Below, one piece after another: positions 44,438-57,939 of a stretch of 64,000 nucleotides of DNA (position 1 is its first letter; each line of letters opens with the position of its first letter). Source of the DNA: Otis tarda (taxonomy: Eukaryota; Chordata; Aves; Otidiformes; Otididae). The notes beneath the pieces are model-generated. The model was not told where the DNA came from and did no database searches. It worked only from the letters and a program-made list of their open reading frames with translations. The DNA lies in assembly GCA_026413225.1 (NCBI GenBank), contig CM048576.1, positions 1,310,501 to 1,374,500 on the forward strand, read 5' to 3'. The position numbers and the translations under genes were made by a program.

Positions 44438-46736
44438 TTTGAGCTTTAAATAAGGGGAGAGTGATGGAAACACACTACAACGTCAGTACTCCACCCGGAA
44501 TCATGGGAAATGGAGACGAGAGCCCAACCCTCACACAGTGAAGGGAGCAGGGGTACGGAGAGATCGCAAGAAGGAGAAAGTTTAGGGCATTTACGTGATG
44601 AATCCTTTGTTTCTTATTCCACAGAAGAAATTATTCTCCTTCAGTATTATCAGTTTATTATCAACTAATTGCAATCACTAAGAAAAAAAAAAATGTTTTA
44701 ATGGAAACCACTGCAGCTTTTCTCCCCCCAGAATTACACCTCCTTGTCCTCCCTCGTTCCAGTTACAGACAGGAACCCTAAAAACACCCGCGGGGACACA
44801 AGGCTGCCCCAGACCTGGCCTTGGCAAAGACCGAAGGCAAACGTACCGCGCGTGCGGCGTTTGAAATCGTAACAACTCCCACGAGAAAGACGGAACGGCA
44901 GGCAGGCAGACCCGTAACGAGCCTGAAAGCAGGATCTACAGCTCTCAACACGTGAACGGAATTCCCTGCTCTCCCGCCATGTTGTAATTCAAACAATTCC
45001 GTATCAATCGTCTCTTTAGGAAAATTACACCCGAAGAGCACCAGGTCACGGAGAGACACGGGGTGAGGGAGGCCCTGAATGAGCAACAAACTACTCAGCA
45101 CGTAACCATGGAGTTCCATCGAAGTTTCACCATCCCTTAAAGCAAACTAAACAAAAAACCCTTGCGAAATGACTTGCCTGAGGTCGGGAAAACAAAACAA
45201 AGCCAACTTTCCAAACGACTTGCCTGAGGTTAGCTGGAGCAGCAGCGGCTCAGAGAGAGATCTCCATTTTCTTAGGCCTCATTTCTTGGGCACATCGCTG
45301 AAGCAAACAGTTGACGCTCTTAAATATATTTTTTTTTTAAGTGGTCAAAGCACATCAGCATGTTTTTGTTAAAAATAACTGCCAGGAAGAAAAGATTTTG
45401 TAGGCCCAAAACTAAAAACCTTGTGTTTGACACTCGGCCTTCGCTCCAGGTCTAGAGTGAACCGATTGCGAGTGGTTTCACGCTTTCGATCCTAAATCGC
45501 GCCCAACGCGTCGGGACCCGGGCTGTTCGCTGAGCTAGGCCGGTCTGTCACGGGTTACTGAGCACAGTGGGACAAGAAACGCTCACTTGACGGCCCCCAA
45601 CAAACCGGGGGCACAAACCTGCTCTGTAGCTCTAGGGAAGTCCTAACGAACATAAATATTTGAGGAACAATTATATTTTTTTTAGGCTATCAGAGTTTAA
45701 CTAAACAAGGGGCACTCAGGGTGACTGGTAGGCCATAACTTTTGAAAATTTCCCAATTGAGAGCTTGGCCACTTTGCTCAGTAAATATTCGCTACAAACG
45801 ATGAAAACAAGACGTTTTTATTTACTGCTAAAGCATCTTTACGCACATGCTGTATTTTTTTTATGTGGCTGCTGCGCCTCAAGAGCGCCTTTTCAAAAAT
45901 ATTCTTTATTCTTGCTTCTCCTACATTTTGCGGCCAACAAATACGTCGTTTGGAAGCGCAGATACTCTTCCAAGGCCTGTGAACTTTATCTACACGCGGG
46001 TTGTTCAGGTCTGAGGTGTCGTGACTGCTCACCTTGTCCTCCTCACCCAACATCTAACATCACTGGTTGGCCAAAGGAGCTTTGCAGCCTGCAGAGGATG
46101 ACACCGGATGGAACCGGACCATCTGTCCCAAAGGGCTGTCGTCTTTCCCAAGTCATGCCATTAAGAATGCACGCACGTTAAACTTCTCCATGAGGAATAA
46201 ACATCAAGGCAGCGAAGAAAAACAGGAACATCCACCATAACCCTCCTCTTACTTGGGATCTGAAGCAAGCTCAGCTCTTGGAGAGCCGTAAAACAAGTAC
46301 AACTGTAGACAAATTGCTCCTCTGCAACGCATTTACACTTGCTTGGTTACGGGGCAGGATCCAAGGTCTCTTCAGAACAAAGCAAGCCAAGCGTCCTCTT
46401 CAATTTGCGGCCGGGCCCAGCCTTGTCTACAAAGCACCGCACAACAGTCGGAAGCCCTGCCAAAAGGCATCACTTGCAGAAAGAAACCACAATCGCTATC
46501 CTCTCCTCTTCGATTTCAACACCGCTCTCCACTTTCGCTTCACAGCGAAGCAGGATACAATTTAGATACGAGAAGATCGATCTCTCTAATTCCGAGCTTG
46601 CTTTCTGGAGACCTTAACAAGCTACCATATAATTGTGAAAGCTTCTGTTGCTTAAAAAAAACCCAACTTTTGTGGCAGCACATTTTATTCTGAGAAATCA
46701 TCTTCCCTCTTGCTATACTGAAGGGACAGCTTGAAA

Positions 46737-46902
46737 TGAGGTGGTGGATGCCCCAGCCCTGGAAACATTCCAGGCCGGGTTGGCCGGGACTCTGAGCAAC
46801 CTGATCTGGTTGGAGATGTCCCTGCTCCTGGCAGGGGGGTTGGACTGGGTGGGCTTTGAAGGTCCCTTCCAACCCAAACCACTCAGTGATTCTATTCTAT
46901 GA
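46737..46902 (+). mobile_element. CR1 LINE fragment, 3' tail (copy 5)
   Basis: The CR1 tail runs from GAGGTGGTGGATGCCCC to GTGATTCTATTCTATGA. It carries the GGGACTCTGAGC variant also seen in copy 2. The 5' truncation is abrupt. Confidence 0.93.
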
Positions 46903-48974
46903 AACGCACCCTAAATTTTCACCTGCTGAAGGAATGTGCTTGAGCACAAGCAGCTCCATGCCAGCGCTTATCTCCAGGGTGTCAATAAATAAACAATCCC
47001 ACTCCAAATCCATGCACAGCTAGAACCCTGTGATGGCATCTCAAGCATCCGGAGTCAAGAACCACACTGACCATTTCCTTCGCAACACGTATTTAAATAG
47101 AGAAGAGCCACAAACGGAGAAATTAAACACCAAAGTTTAAGAACGACAGTCTTTTTTCATCTCCTGTTACCAGAGGATCGATTTCCACCACTCTGCGGCC
47201 GAGAATGAAGGACAAGTCCCATCAGCTGGGCAATGAAACCCCATCGCCCCATGACACATGGATGCCACGTGCTGCTCCCGGATTCCTTACGCCCTCCTGT
47301 GCAGCACAGAAGACGTCAGTCAGGCTCTGCCTTTCCGTTCCGTGGTCCCGAAGAGCAGAAACCTACTGCAAACGGCCAAAGCACGCAAACGGCACAACTC
47401 TTGGGAGTCTTCTCCTGGACCCCAGCGCAGACATCCCACCGACAGCATGCTCCAGAACAAAAGGCAGCAAAGATCACAGCACAAAAAACCTCTTTATCTC
47501 AAAATTGCTGCTTCCGCTGTGAACTGATGAACACAGAGCTTCCAAGGCCTTCTCTCTCCCCCCTGCCCATGCTAGCCTACTTGCAAAAAACCGAGAGCAG
47601 ACCCAAGTTTTTTCAAAGACACCGCACCTTGGCAGCGCCGGCGCTTTGAACCCAGCCCAACGGCACCTTTCAGGCTGCTTGCCAGCTCCAGGCATTCTTT
47701 ATTTAATCCACATTCCTATCGCCACTTCGTTTTTATTTATCGCTGCAGAGAGCAGAAGGCATGGAGGATATGACTTGAGATCAACTGTTTGAGCACAGAA
47801 CATCAAGTGATGGATTAGTATGGTGGAAAACAAGGATTTTGGTGGCTTTCTCACCCAGCCTTCCTCACCCAAGAGATGCTTAGGACGGAGGAGTCAACGT
47901 CTGTGAAAATCCTCTGTTAGGAAAGGAGAAGCAGGTTAACGCATTCTGGAAACAGCTTTTGCATTGGGCGGCATCCAGCTGGGGTGCTCCACGTAGATAA
48001 ATCCCACTCACAAACATGAGATCAGCTCTTCTCTCCTATTTATTTTTTTTAATATGCACATAAACCACACACAAGTATACGTGTACGTGTGAGAATTTGC
48101 CCTTAGAGTCATCTGTCTGGAGAAGCGCAGAGCGCTACCATCTCTTGGTAGCACTCCATAACTCTTCTCTAGGTGTCCGGGCTTCAATCACGCGCGGTGG
48201 AACTCTAAGACGTTCGCCTCTGAAAATAAATCCCACTCTCTGCTCCCCACAAACCACCCGGGATGGGGACTCCTGTCTGCTCTTCCTACGCGGATCCCGT
48301 TTTTTTTCCTGGCGTTCTCACCGCTGCCCTTGAAGGGCTTCTCATTGCAAGCAGGCGGGGTTGCCATCGGAGCTGCGTGACTACCGCTCTTCAAACAGAA
48401 GACGCCGAGCTTGAACCTCCCCCAAGGCAGAGCCGGGAGATCCGAGTGGGATTTATTTGCGTAAATGCCTTCGGAGGCACATCGGAGACCTGATTCTATC
48501 AATCATCGCGAGCACAGCGCGGACAGCAACGGCCGCCGTGGACAAAAAAGAAAAAACGGGAATGGGACCAGGAGAGCTCTGAGAAACCCACCCAGGCTGC
48601 AGCAGAAGAGGTTTCCTGTGCAGGACGTTGGCATCAGCCAAGGTAGCGTAGCTGGGTTCCGAGGTCACAACAGTCAGTCTGTGTTTAAGGGACCGCCGTG
48701 AGATCTAGTCCTGAGATTTTTTTTTAACCATCACTCATGCTTGCATGGTCTGACATTTCTGGTTTCTAGTGCCTGACATTTCAACAACCTACTTGTAATT
48801 AAAAAAATGACCAATAAAAATCACAAGAGATGGAGAGAACTTAAGGTCTCCCTTAGAACTTGAACATTTTCACAACCTGTCTCTTCTTCTCTCCTTGCCA
48901 TTCAAAATTTCATAAGAAAATTATGTGTGACGTGTTGAAACACTGCAAATCTCAGACTGTAGCGAGATCAGTAT

Positions 48975-49310
48975 TATAGAATCACAGAATGGTTTGGGCT
49001 GGAAAGGACCTTCAAAGCCCACCCAGCCCAACCCCCTGCCAGGAGCAGGGACATCTCCAACCGGATCAGCTTGCTCAGAGCCCCGGCCAACCTGGCCTGG
49101 AATGTTTCCAGGGATGGGGCATCCACCGCCTCGCTGGGCAACGTGTTCATTGCCGGCTCATGTTGAGCTTCTCGTCCACCATCGCTCCCAAATCCCTCTC
49201 CTCAGGGCTGCTCTCCATCCGTTCTCCGCCCAGCCTGGATTTGTGCCTGGAATTGCCTCCACCCACGCGCAGGACCTTGCCCTTGGCCGGGCTGAACTTC
49301 ACTGGTTCTG
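48975..49310 (-). mobile_element. CR1 LINE with internal deletion (copy 6)
   Basis: Minus-oriented. The part 48975-49142 is the usual tail. The part from about 49148 to 49310 corresponds to a more 5' CR1 segment (complementary to the region reading CATTGCCGGCTCATGTTGAGC through ACCTTGCCCTTGGCC). The two are joined at about 49142-49148, so several hundred bases of the element are missing. A plus-strand frame of 264 codons that reads through this copy is not a gene. Confidence 0.88.
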
Positions 49311-49892
49311 CAGTAGTACCGCACGCGTTTTATTTCCCTTTCATTCCTCCAAACAAAAGCTCTGGTTGGCCATTCTTAGGTTGCTATACAAAATACATCT
49401 GCAGGCAGTTGCGGCTGCAATGTCACCCAAACAAACCCCAAACCGTTCAAAAGGCAGATTTTCACCCTGCTTTACACCTCACCAAAACGCTCCGGCGGGA
49501 TTTGCCCATTCCAACCTTTCTGCAGGCTTTTCCTGCTCTTGATTTATTCTCAACGCGTCGTAACCCCTTTCAAACCTGCTGCAGACCTCGTAAAGCCTTC
49601 GCTCGTCCCCGCCGAACGCAGCAAGGACTGCAAACGCATCCCCGGGGCCCGCTAAGGCCGGGCTTATTGGTCAGGTTTTACGGAGTTCAGAAGGTTCAGG
49701 AGGTACCGTCCTCACACGGCCTCTCCCAGCATTTTCTCCTTCTCCGTTTCCTCCACAAAAAACGGTCTCTAACATTATTTTAGCGATGTTTTCTCCCCCG
49801 GCCCGCTGGGAAAGTGCCAACTCACAACATCATTGCCTCTCCCAAAAATCTTTCCTCAGATTTCAAGCGTTTGTAGATTGTTTAGAAGTCTT

Positions 49893-49922
49893 TCCATCCA
49901 TCCATCCATCCATCCATCCATC
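49893..49922. repeat. (CATC)n microsatellite
   Basis: About seven consecutive CATC units. Confidence 0.95.
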
Positions 49923-51716
49923 CCTTCTCTTATCACAGACCGGGATTTTCTTTACACTTATTTTAATAACAGCAAGCTTTCAACACCAGTAACTGTGCCC
50001 ATCCTGAAAGCAACCTTCTAGAAACGAGTGACAAACAGCGCAATCCCGCTTGGAAAAAAAAAGGAAAATCCACCTACGCCGCTCCAAAAACTCAAATCAA
50101 ACCAAATCCCGCTATAATCAGCTCTTCCTGACAAAATCTAAATCCCTCCCTTTGTCGTTTGCTAGATTTCACGTTTAAATCTGTTGAAAGAACTCAAAAA
50201 GAAGAATCCTGCCGTTCCACTTCTCCGAAAGGCTTGGAGCAGCTCTCTGGATATTCCCACTTCTTCTGAAGGGCGAATAAAGCTGCATTCATGTTTGGAA
50301 GTCTCTAAGCGGAAGCGTTTCACCGCTGTGGGGTGAAACGACAAAATCAACGGCTTTTGACGGACAACACAAGGCAGATCGGATCTGCAGCGCCCAGACT
50401 GGGACAGGCACCACAGTGGAACGCATCCAACCCCAAATCTAGGGGTTTTCAGCTTATTTTTCTCAAATCCGTAATCTAAAATCGCTGGGACGGCCAAACG
50501 CCCTTGCTCTTCACCAAATACTCCCAAACTTTTAAATTTATATGGGCTTAGCCTTAATTAACAGACTTTGTTTTCTCAGTGTCCGTCGGAGAAACCAAGG
50601 AGGTTTTTGCAAGCTGCCTCCGTAGCTGAACACCAATGCCGGCAGCACGTCCAAAAGCAAAGTCAAATTTATTTCATAGGCTTTTTTTTTCTCCCTCCTT
50701 TCAGTATTTTTGGCCTGAAACAGATGCATCCTGCCAAAATCTCATTCCGTGAGCTACTTCACACCTCCCCTTCCATCCTAACCCGAAGCCAAACCCATCC
50801 AGACGCCGCTGGCATCCCACGCGTGACCGAACGGAATTTTTTTTCCCTGGAAATTAGGAGAGGCCACGAGATGTCAAGGGTGAGGTATCTCCATCTCAGC
50901 TGCACGGCTCCTTCCGCGCCTTTCTGCTCATCGAATCCAGATGCCAGGGGTTTCCCAGCTTTGTAAGGATCCAAGAGGCAGGAATGTGGGCTAGCACGCG
51001 AGAGGTGAATCGCAGTGGGGAGAAATTCTAGCTAGCCAGAAGGATTGTTTAAAAAAAAAAAAAATAAAAAAGAAAAAAAATAAAAATAAGACTGGTTCTA
51101 TGCCCATCCTTTTAAAGGACAACTTCCAGTGGTTCCATTTTAATTTAACAGCACTGAAAAAGGAGGGAACAGAACCTCTCCACAGTTGGGATGCTTCACA
51201 ACCTCCGGATTTACCGGGCAGCGGCTCAGCTGAGCGCAGAACTCACCACGCAGTCCCCACACGAATCAGATCTCTGCAGCGTATTCTCAGAAACAGCCCT
51301 GAGAATCGGACAGAAGCGTCGGGAGAAGCTGCCGGACAGCCGGGCTCGCTTCGATCGCCGCGCCGCCGTCGCCGCCTCGCGCGCCGCGCCCCGCCTATTC
51401 GCTGCTTCTGGGGCTTGCTCCTGTACTCTGCTCGCTGCAAATCCCTGTGTAAAATCTGACAGCACATACCCCACACTGCTCACACGCAGGCAAAAAGGAT
51501 TTGCTTAACAGGCTCCCTTTTCTCCTCTTGATGCTCCTTTTCCCAAAATCAGCGGGTCGCGGTGCCACGGACAGCATCCTTTGGAGGACTGAGCTAGCGA
51601 AGCGGAAAAAATCCCCACACGCGCCGCGGAAAAGCGTCGTGTCGAAACATTACGGGCCAAACGTACCGCGAGGCAGCCCTGCAGAACGAGGAGAGGGGAG
51701 AAAACGCGGCGTTTAC

Positions 51717-51803
51717 CTGACAGGAGATCTGCACGAGGTAGACCAGCTCCTTGGATTCACAGCCGTTCCTCGTGACTTCGTTCTGTTCCTCCGGGAGCGA
51801 AAG
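51717..51803 (-). CDS. ARHGAP32: ARHGAP32 exon A: start of PX domain
   Basis: This exon has 29 codons, phase 0 at both ends. It encodes LSLPEEQNEV... and ends in ELVYLVQISCQ, the first beta strands of the PX domain. The acceptor follows a long pyrimidine tract (51804-51845 read on the minus strand) and the donor is CAG|GTAAAC. The protein text matches the human segment just before GKSWIVKRSYEDF. It is the most 5' coding exon I can identify. The preceding exon should end in phase 0. Confidence 0.93.
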
Positions 51804-54800
51804 CTGCGCCGAGGGGAAGGGGGTGGAGGGAAGAGAGAAAGAGCGGGTCAGTGAGGAGGAGAAGGCGGGCGTGTCGTCACATCAACCGAGACACGCCGAG
51901 CATCGGGGGATCGGGGAAGGGCTCGTCTGGTTGGAGCCGTCACGGGAAAACGCTCAGCGTTCAGGGCTTGCACAGAGCCCGGGATGCCGCTGGATTTTGG
52001 TTTCTTACCTGATGGTTTACAAATAAAAAGGTGGTTCAAAAATAAAGCAAGGCAAACTGCTCAACCCAGGAATAAACCTCTGCCTTAGAAGTCTGCAAAA
52101 TTAACTGTTCACTCTCAGACAGCAGTGATTCCTCCCCCAATTTTATTCATTTTTTTATTTCATAGGGTCAGGCAGACGTTAGATAATAAAAGAGACATCC
52201 TCATTTCAACACCAAAAAAACCAACAAGAAACGAAAGCAGAAATAAACCCGAGGAGAAAAATCGCTCATTGCCGTATTGTCGTGAATCTAAGCAGGAGAA
52301 AATCAGAACCACGCAGCCCCGGAGAAAGAGGGAGACGTCAGGCAGAATCCCCTTACGGGTACAAGCCCACCCGCACCCAGAGCGAATTTAACTTTGCTTG
52401 CTGCCTGTATCTCTCTCCTCTTCGGAAGGCAGCTGTAGAGAACACAAATCCAGCGCTCTTCCTTCGCCAGGCACGAACTCCTGAAGGCAAATCTCTTTTC
52501 AGATGATTGCAGGTAATGAAAAAGCTTTTTGAACCCAAGAAAGCTTTGGGATTTCCATAATTTGTTATATTTTCACAACATGTAGAGGAAGAGAAGCCGG
52601 CGAGAAACCTGTGAGCCTCCTCTCCGCCTCTCCGCACGCACCCGCCAAGACCCGCTGAGCGCATTAAATCCCGGAGTACGCAGGATTTAAGCGTTTGTCT
52701 GGAATTCCGCAATTCCAAGCCTACCCTGGAGCTGTGTGGAAGGCGCACGGGACCTGCGACCTTCCCCGCGCAGAGATCCGAAAAGCAAGCGACTGCGGAG
52801 GGGAGTTCAGCTCGTGCAGAGGCAGCTTTTCCGGGAAAAGCCTAGGAAAATACGCTTGATTTTCCCTTCAAATCTTCTCCCTATCTGTTTCCACATAGCA
52901 GGAGAATCATTCCTCCCGAACTCCAAACCTGTGCTTTAAGTAAACCAAGCCCACCGCGAAAGCAGCTCACGTCCGAGGTACGGAGCCTACAGACCTGGAC
53001 ACATCCAGGGAAGACCGCTCCGAAAAGCGACAACAGCCCCTGGAATAACCCCTTACCACCTCTTGCAGTCGATTCTCAGCATTCCACACAGCACCTCCCG
53101 AGTTCTCATCTCAATTCCTTTGAAAACGATGGCTGGGAGCCAGCAGAAAGCCAAAAAGCTCACAGCGTAGGCACGACCGTGTCTGTAAAAAATACATCTC
53201 CTGGCTAATCAAGGTAATTAAGTCCATAAAATGATTACAGCCGCTCTCCACAGAGGAAAAGAAACTGCAGTGCTTTGTAATATGAAAATTATTACAAGTT
53301 TGCTCGTTAGCAGACTCACTTGATGCCACACAACCTGTCCCTTCGTGACCCCGCGGCGTCGGGCACGGTGGGGAAGAAGAGGTCACGGGAGATTTGAGCA
53401 GGACCTCGGAAGGAGAACCTTCGAGCGGTTTCACCTGGAACACAGCGATCTCGAAGGGAGGAGAGGCGGCAGGAACGCTGAAGCGTCTTTCGCCGGGAGG
53501 GTGAAGGCAGCGGGAAGGGCGACGCTTTTCCCGGCGTTGTTCCAAGGAAACCTGGTCACCTCGTCAAGGGAAGAGCCGCAGGACGCAGCCACCTCTACGC
53601 GTGGCTCTGGAACTGGGTGAAAAGCACGTCTGATGGCCCAGAGAAAGACACAGGAGCCGCGTTTTCCTGTGAAATATCGCTATGTTGGGGGTTTTTTTTA
53701 AATAATTTTATAGGGCCCACATATCCTTGGGACAAATCCTGAAGGAATTAAAAGCCTGAATCCTGACCAAACTTGGAGACGCAGACTAATTATAGGAAAG
53801 AGCTTTGATTACCTCTCGCAGCTCCAGTCCCTAACGCCCAGAACTTCCACCATCTCCTAAACCACCCGGGCGACTCAAACACCACTTCATCGTCACCGAG
53901 CTGGGTCCACCACCCGCACCAGTTTGTCTGTAACGCAGCACCTTCCAGACCCGTTTTTCGATCTGCTTGAAGATATTACGTTATTATATTTAAAATTTTA
54001 GGTTGGCAAATCTTTTCAAAGAGGGAAACATTTTCTAAATAATTACTCTGACAGCATAAATGTATTTATCTGGCCGATTTTGCCTCCCTGCAGATTTATC
54101 TTGCTAAATGTACTAGTTACACTCCCACGCAGCTCCCCTTCTTCTCTCTTCAGAAAGCATCACTGGAACACGTGAGGAGGACGCCGGCGATGGAGGTGAA
54201 ATTAAACTCTCTTCCTAGCGGGCACAGGTTCGCATCACACCGCAGGCGCGCTCAGAACGCCGAATTTTACGCGCCTACAAGCCCTAAGAAAATCTAGGAC
54301 GCCTATTCCGCCCGTAGTTCCTTTCAGAACTATTTTAAGCTTCCAAATCACGAGATTTTTTTTTTTTTTTTCCTGCGGAAGCACAATTATCCAGCAGTCA
54401 GCATCCCTTCAGCCGAGCATCCCCTTCAAGCCCTATAAATCCCACCGTCGCTCATAAACGCGCACGGCCGGGGACCGGGGGGGCTGGCACGCGGCGTCGC
54501 CTGAGGGAAGATCTTGCCTCCAACCCCCGATTCCGGGCGGAGCTGCCGCCGCAGGCAGCTGATGGATGTGCTGCTGGAGTTTGTTTGAATTCTTAAGCCA
54601 AGTAGATTTGATGGCTAAGCTTGTTGAGAAGAAAATGCCAGAGTTGGATCAGAGACGCTTCTCCCGGATTTTCCCATATCAAATCCTCTCACCCTTTTAT
54701 TTCCTTAGGTCCGTCTTCGCAAGCAATGAAATATTCATAAAACCTCCTCAGACGCAGCCGTGAGGGACTCCGCTGGGCAAAACCAACCTCTCCGCGGCTG

Positions 54801-57800
54801 AAACCAAAATGTTTTCCTGAAGTTCAAATATCCGACGTTATTAAAACCGAGCTAGCGAGCAGCCCTCTCCACGGGGCCGACCGGCAAAGCGGACACGACG
54901 CCCTGGAACGCTCCGTACGCCGGATGTGCCGCCCACGGGTTTTCTGGTTGGAGTTCGGTGGGTTTGTCTTTTGCCGTTAAAGCTCTGTACAAACTGACCG
55001 TCAACAAGCTTCCATGCATCCCGGGCTACGGAAATCATGGCCGCGAGACAAACCAGACCCAAAACATTGTTGGTGAGAGAACTTTTTAGACCTGAAAACT
55101 GCTTTTCACCACGGCTGGGTGGAACCTGGACTCCCTGGCTTCGTACGAAGCAGAATCGGTCTCACTGGTAATGAAATCTGGGGAGAAGTGGGAGAAACGC
55201 AGATCTGCTTCGCAGATTTCCTTCCTGCATGGTTTTTTGCTTCCATGATGACCTCCGTTTCTTCTCCCTTTCTCACGGGGGAAACGACTTCCAGTCGCTG
55301 GGGTTTCAGGAGAGGACAATGAAACACGACGCTGAGCAGCGGCTCCCAAACCGACGTTTACTGTGGGCACGGGTGGCTGAACGTTCACCAGACGTACGGC
55401 GGGGTAATCAGTTACACACGGCCACATGGAAAGTCCCTGAATTCTGGAACTGTGACCACAGCTGGGGAATCGCTGCCAGAGCGTAGCTCGGAGTACGGAT
55501 GGGGCAGGAAACCGCGTTCCTTTTGCAAACCCAACCTCAAGAGGGCTTTGTAGGCCATACCCAACCCCACGCTACCCAGGCTCCAGCAGCCTTGGAGTAA
55601 AGGTCCAAGCTCTCCGCGGCATAGACGGGCGCTTCAGGGATTGAGAACTAGGAGAAAAACAAACAGAATCTGTCCCCGACTCCATCTATTACCTCTGACC
55701 ACCTGGAGATGTACCGTGGGATGAAAAACAAGAAGGAAAAAGACACCTACGGTGGAAATCAAAACCACGGCTATTCCGAAGAAAGCTCGCAGGGTAAGCC
55801 CGGCCTCGGAGACACGCACGCATCGGGTTTCAGCAAACACAGAGCCTCTGTTACGGCACGCTGTGATTAAATGGTTGTTTTGTTGTTCAGAAAAAAAAAA
55901 ACGGAGCATTCCACGTCGACGGGCACAGGAGGACGTGTGATGTCCTTCTCCACAGCCTCAGTATTTTCACGGAGCACGCGGAAGCTCTGACGTCCGAGTA
56001 CCAGGTACCTCCAGGTGCAACAACCAGGCTGCACGCAGAGGGGGTTGATGTGGTTTGGATGTAAGAGGAGAAAGAAACCAACAGAAAAGCGACACACAGA
56101 AGCGTGTTGTAAGGAATCAGCATCAGGAAAAAGCCACAAGCCAAACAAACAGCTTCCAAACGACTGATTTGCATCGCAGAGCTGCTGAATTCTGCGTGCG
56201 AGAAGCGCTGCCACGCAAACCGTGCAGCATTTTGAAAGCGCCTAGTCCAACCAGTCCTCGCTCTGCTCAGCCAAACACAAGCACGGAAATAAACCACAAA
56301 AAAAGCTTGACTTATGGCAAATATTAAGCTCAGATTTTCGAGCGAGGCCAAGTGCCGCATCACCACGTCATCTGTCACCAGAACCAAAAACTCCAGTGAA
56401 GGGTGTCACCCCGCCTGACACAACTAACAGGAAAAAAAAAAAAAACCACGTAGAGAGATTTCCTTTCTTCGCACACGCAAATCTGGGCGCAGGGGATGAA
56501 AGGCTCAGGGGCCAGAGGGAAGTGGGTTCAGCCCAACTCTCCTACGCAAAAGCCGAGGAGAGCTGAGCCAGCGCAAAGGGAGAAGCCACCGCGCGTCCCA
56601 AAAGCTGACAGTGGCTTACGGTGTCCAAGGGAAGGAGCAATCGTCATCCTCGTAATTATTTTACAGGGGGCTTGGAGATGCTCTGCGCCAATTTCCACGG
56701 CTTTGGAGAGCCTGGAACGGCACTGAGCTGCCTGCAGCTGGAATTTCAGAGGCAGGCATGTGGAAAAAGTCGTTCCTAGAAGGCCCTGATGATGATTTTG
56801 TCCAGTGAATAATTCACTGGCTATGAATGAAAAAGATGCATGTGGTCTTGTAAGACTTACCTGTCTACCTCATCATCTTCTACGGTTCCTGACAGCATGA
56901 CATCCAAGATGAGTACTACGTGTCCCTGTACCCGATTAAAGATTTATCCAAATTTGTGTCTCACACACCTACGTAGCAGCGTCAAAAAGCCGCCGCTGAT
57001 AAAGGTTTACAGAATTCCCCAGACAAAAGCTCAGAGTCAATGTGCATTCTCCTTGTCAACAGATACCGCTTTATACTCCCAGGATTATTTTTAAAGCAAG
57101 AGGCATGAAAGATCAAAGAAAAGGAAATACATTTTTAAATTTTCTCATTTCAACGAGAAGCCTTTGCTAAACTGACCCTCAGAGCAAAGGAAGTGTTCAG
57201 GCACCATCAGCAAGAGCTGGGAACACGTCTAGCACCGTGAAACGCAATAAACGCCTTTTTTTTTTACTGGCCCCTCATTTTCTAATCGGTAGAAGACGCA
57301 TCAGAAGTTTAAAAACTTATCTGAACGGCCATTCGCTTCCGTGGAGGTGGGAAACCACTGCTAGGATGCTCCCCAGTTAATTCCTTATACCTCATTAATA
57401 CGACTTGCCGACTGATTTCCTCGGGGCAAAAAAATATTTCAGGTTGCTCTGGCAGGAGAGCCACCGTTTGCTTTATGCTGAGCTTTAAAATCTGTAATGT
57501 AAGACAGTTTACAAAAAAAAAAAAAAAAAAGCAATAAACTCCCCTTTAAACTCCAGCTGATGGCTCTGCAGAGAAAACGCCGCCGGTTAAACCGGGCTCT
57601 GATTCAGATTTTCTCGTCGCGTCAGCATCGGGTGCCGCCCGTACGGCGCTCCTCCCGCGGGTTTTATTTCAGCATCGCTATTATGTTGTGCCAGTAAATA
57701 AAATACATCTTCCGCTGAGCGGAGAGGATCTCCGAAACGCTGCGTGCTACTCACCCCTGCCCCAACGATCCGCTCTTTCCATGGATGCGATCCCTAGCCA

Positions 57801-57939
57801 AGGCCTAACAGCTCCAGGTCTTCCCAGCAGCTGATTGAAAAAACCTTCCCAGGCATCAGCTCCGAAAACGCGAGGAACTCCAGGACAGCGAAACCAAATC
57901 AACCCCCCCGCGTCGGGTTCTCTCCCTCTCCTCTCTTCC

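Larger units (their letters stand above)
42065..51716 (-). other. Intron B-A
   Basis: A 9652-nt intron. It contains CR1 copies 4, 5 and 6, a (CATC)n microsatellite (49893-49922), a spaced duplication of GACTTGCCTGAGGT (45171-45184 and 45217-45230), an A-rich tract (51051-51088) and a short CpG-dense pocket (51320-51412). No gene was seen. Confidence 0.85.
9828..51803 (-). other. ARHGAP32: ARHGAP32 gene, coding part (18 exons, 5' end outside window)
   Basis: This is a Rho GTPase-activating protein gene. From knowledge of the family, the protein stimulates GTP hydrolysis by Cdc42, Rac1 and RhoA, is enriched in neurons and postsynaptic densities, and shapes dendritic spines and neurites. Seen here: 18 minus-strand exons, all with GT-AG borders and matching phases, join into 1891 codons ending in TGA at 9830-9828. 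Domain order is PX (exons A-C), SH3 (D-F), RhoGAP (H-L), then a long disordered proline/serine-rich tail (M-R). The ends of exon R and of the PX, SH3 and GAP exons match my memory of the human protein almost residue for residue, while exons P-R have drifted. Human long and short isoforms are, from memory, about 2087 and 1738 residues. The missing roughly 160 N-terminal residues must lie upstream of exon A. No frameshift or internal stop is seen, so the gene looks intact. The paralogue ARHGAP33 is less likely, because the C-terminus and the MKSRPTKQKLKQRG segment fit ARHGAP32. Confidence 0.96.

Noticed and set aside
48989..49783. Plus-strand open frame of 264 codons
   Set aside because: Its first third is the antisense of CR1 copy 6 and the rest shows no coding signature.
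52009..52039. ATG followed by a good donor (CAG|GTAAGA, last base 52009) about 200 nt upstream of exon A, considered as an alternative first coding exon
   Set aside because: It would leave phase 1, while exon A must be entered in phase 0, so the joined frame breaks. It could only matter as a noncoding exon.
55634..55909. Minus-strand frame with a hydrophobic stretch (FFGIAVVLISTVGVFFLLVF) that looks like a membrane segment
   Set aside because: There is no start, splice or homology support. T-rich minus-strand sequence easily gives hydrophobic runs.
56840..57094. Plus-strand open frame following a good-looking minus-strand donor near 56858-56861
   Set aside because: No matching acceptor with protein similarity was found on the minus strand, and the frame has no resemblance to the expected ARHGAP32 N-terminus.
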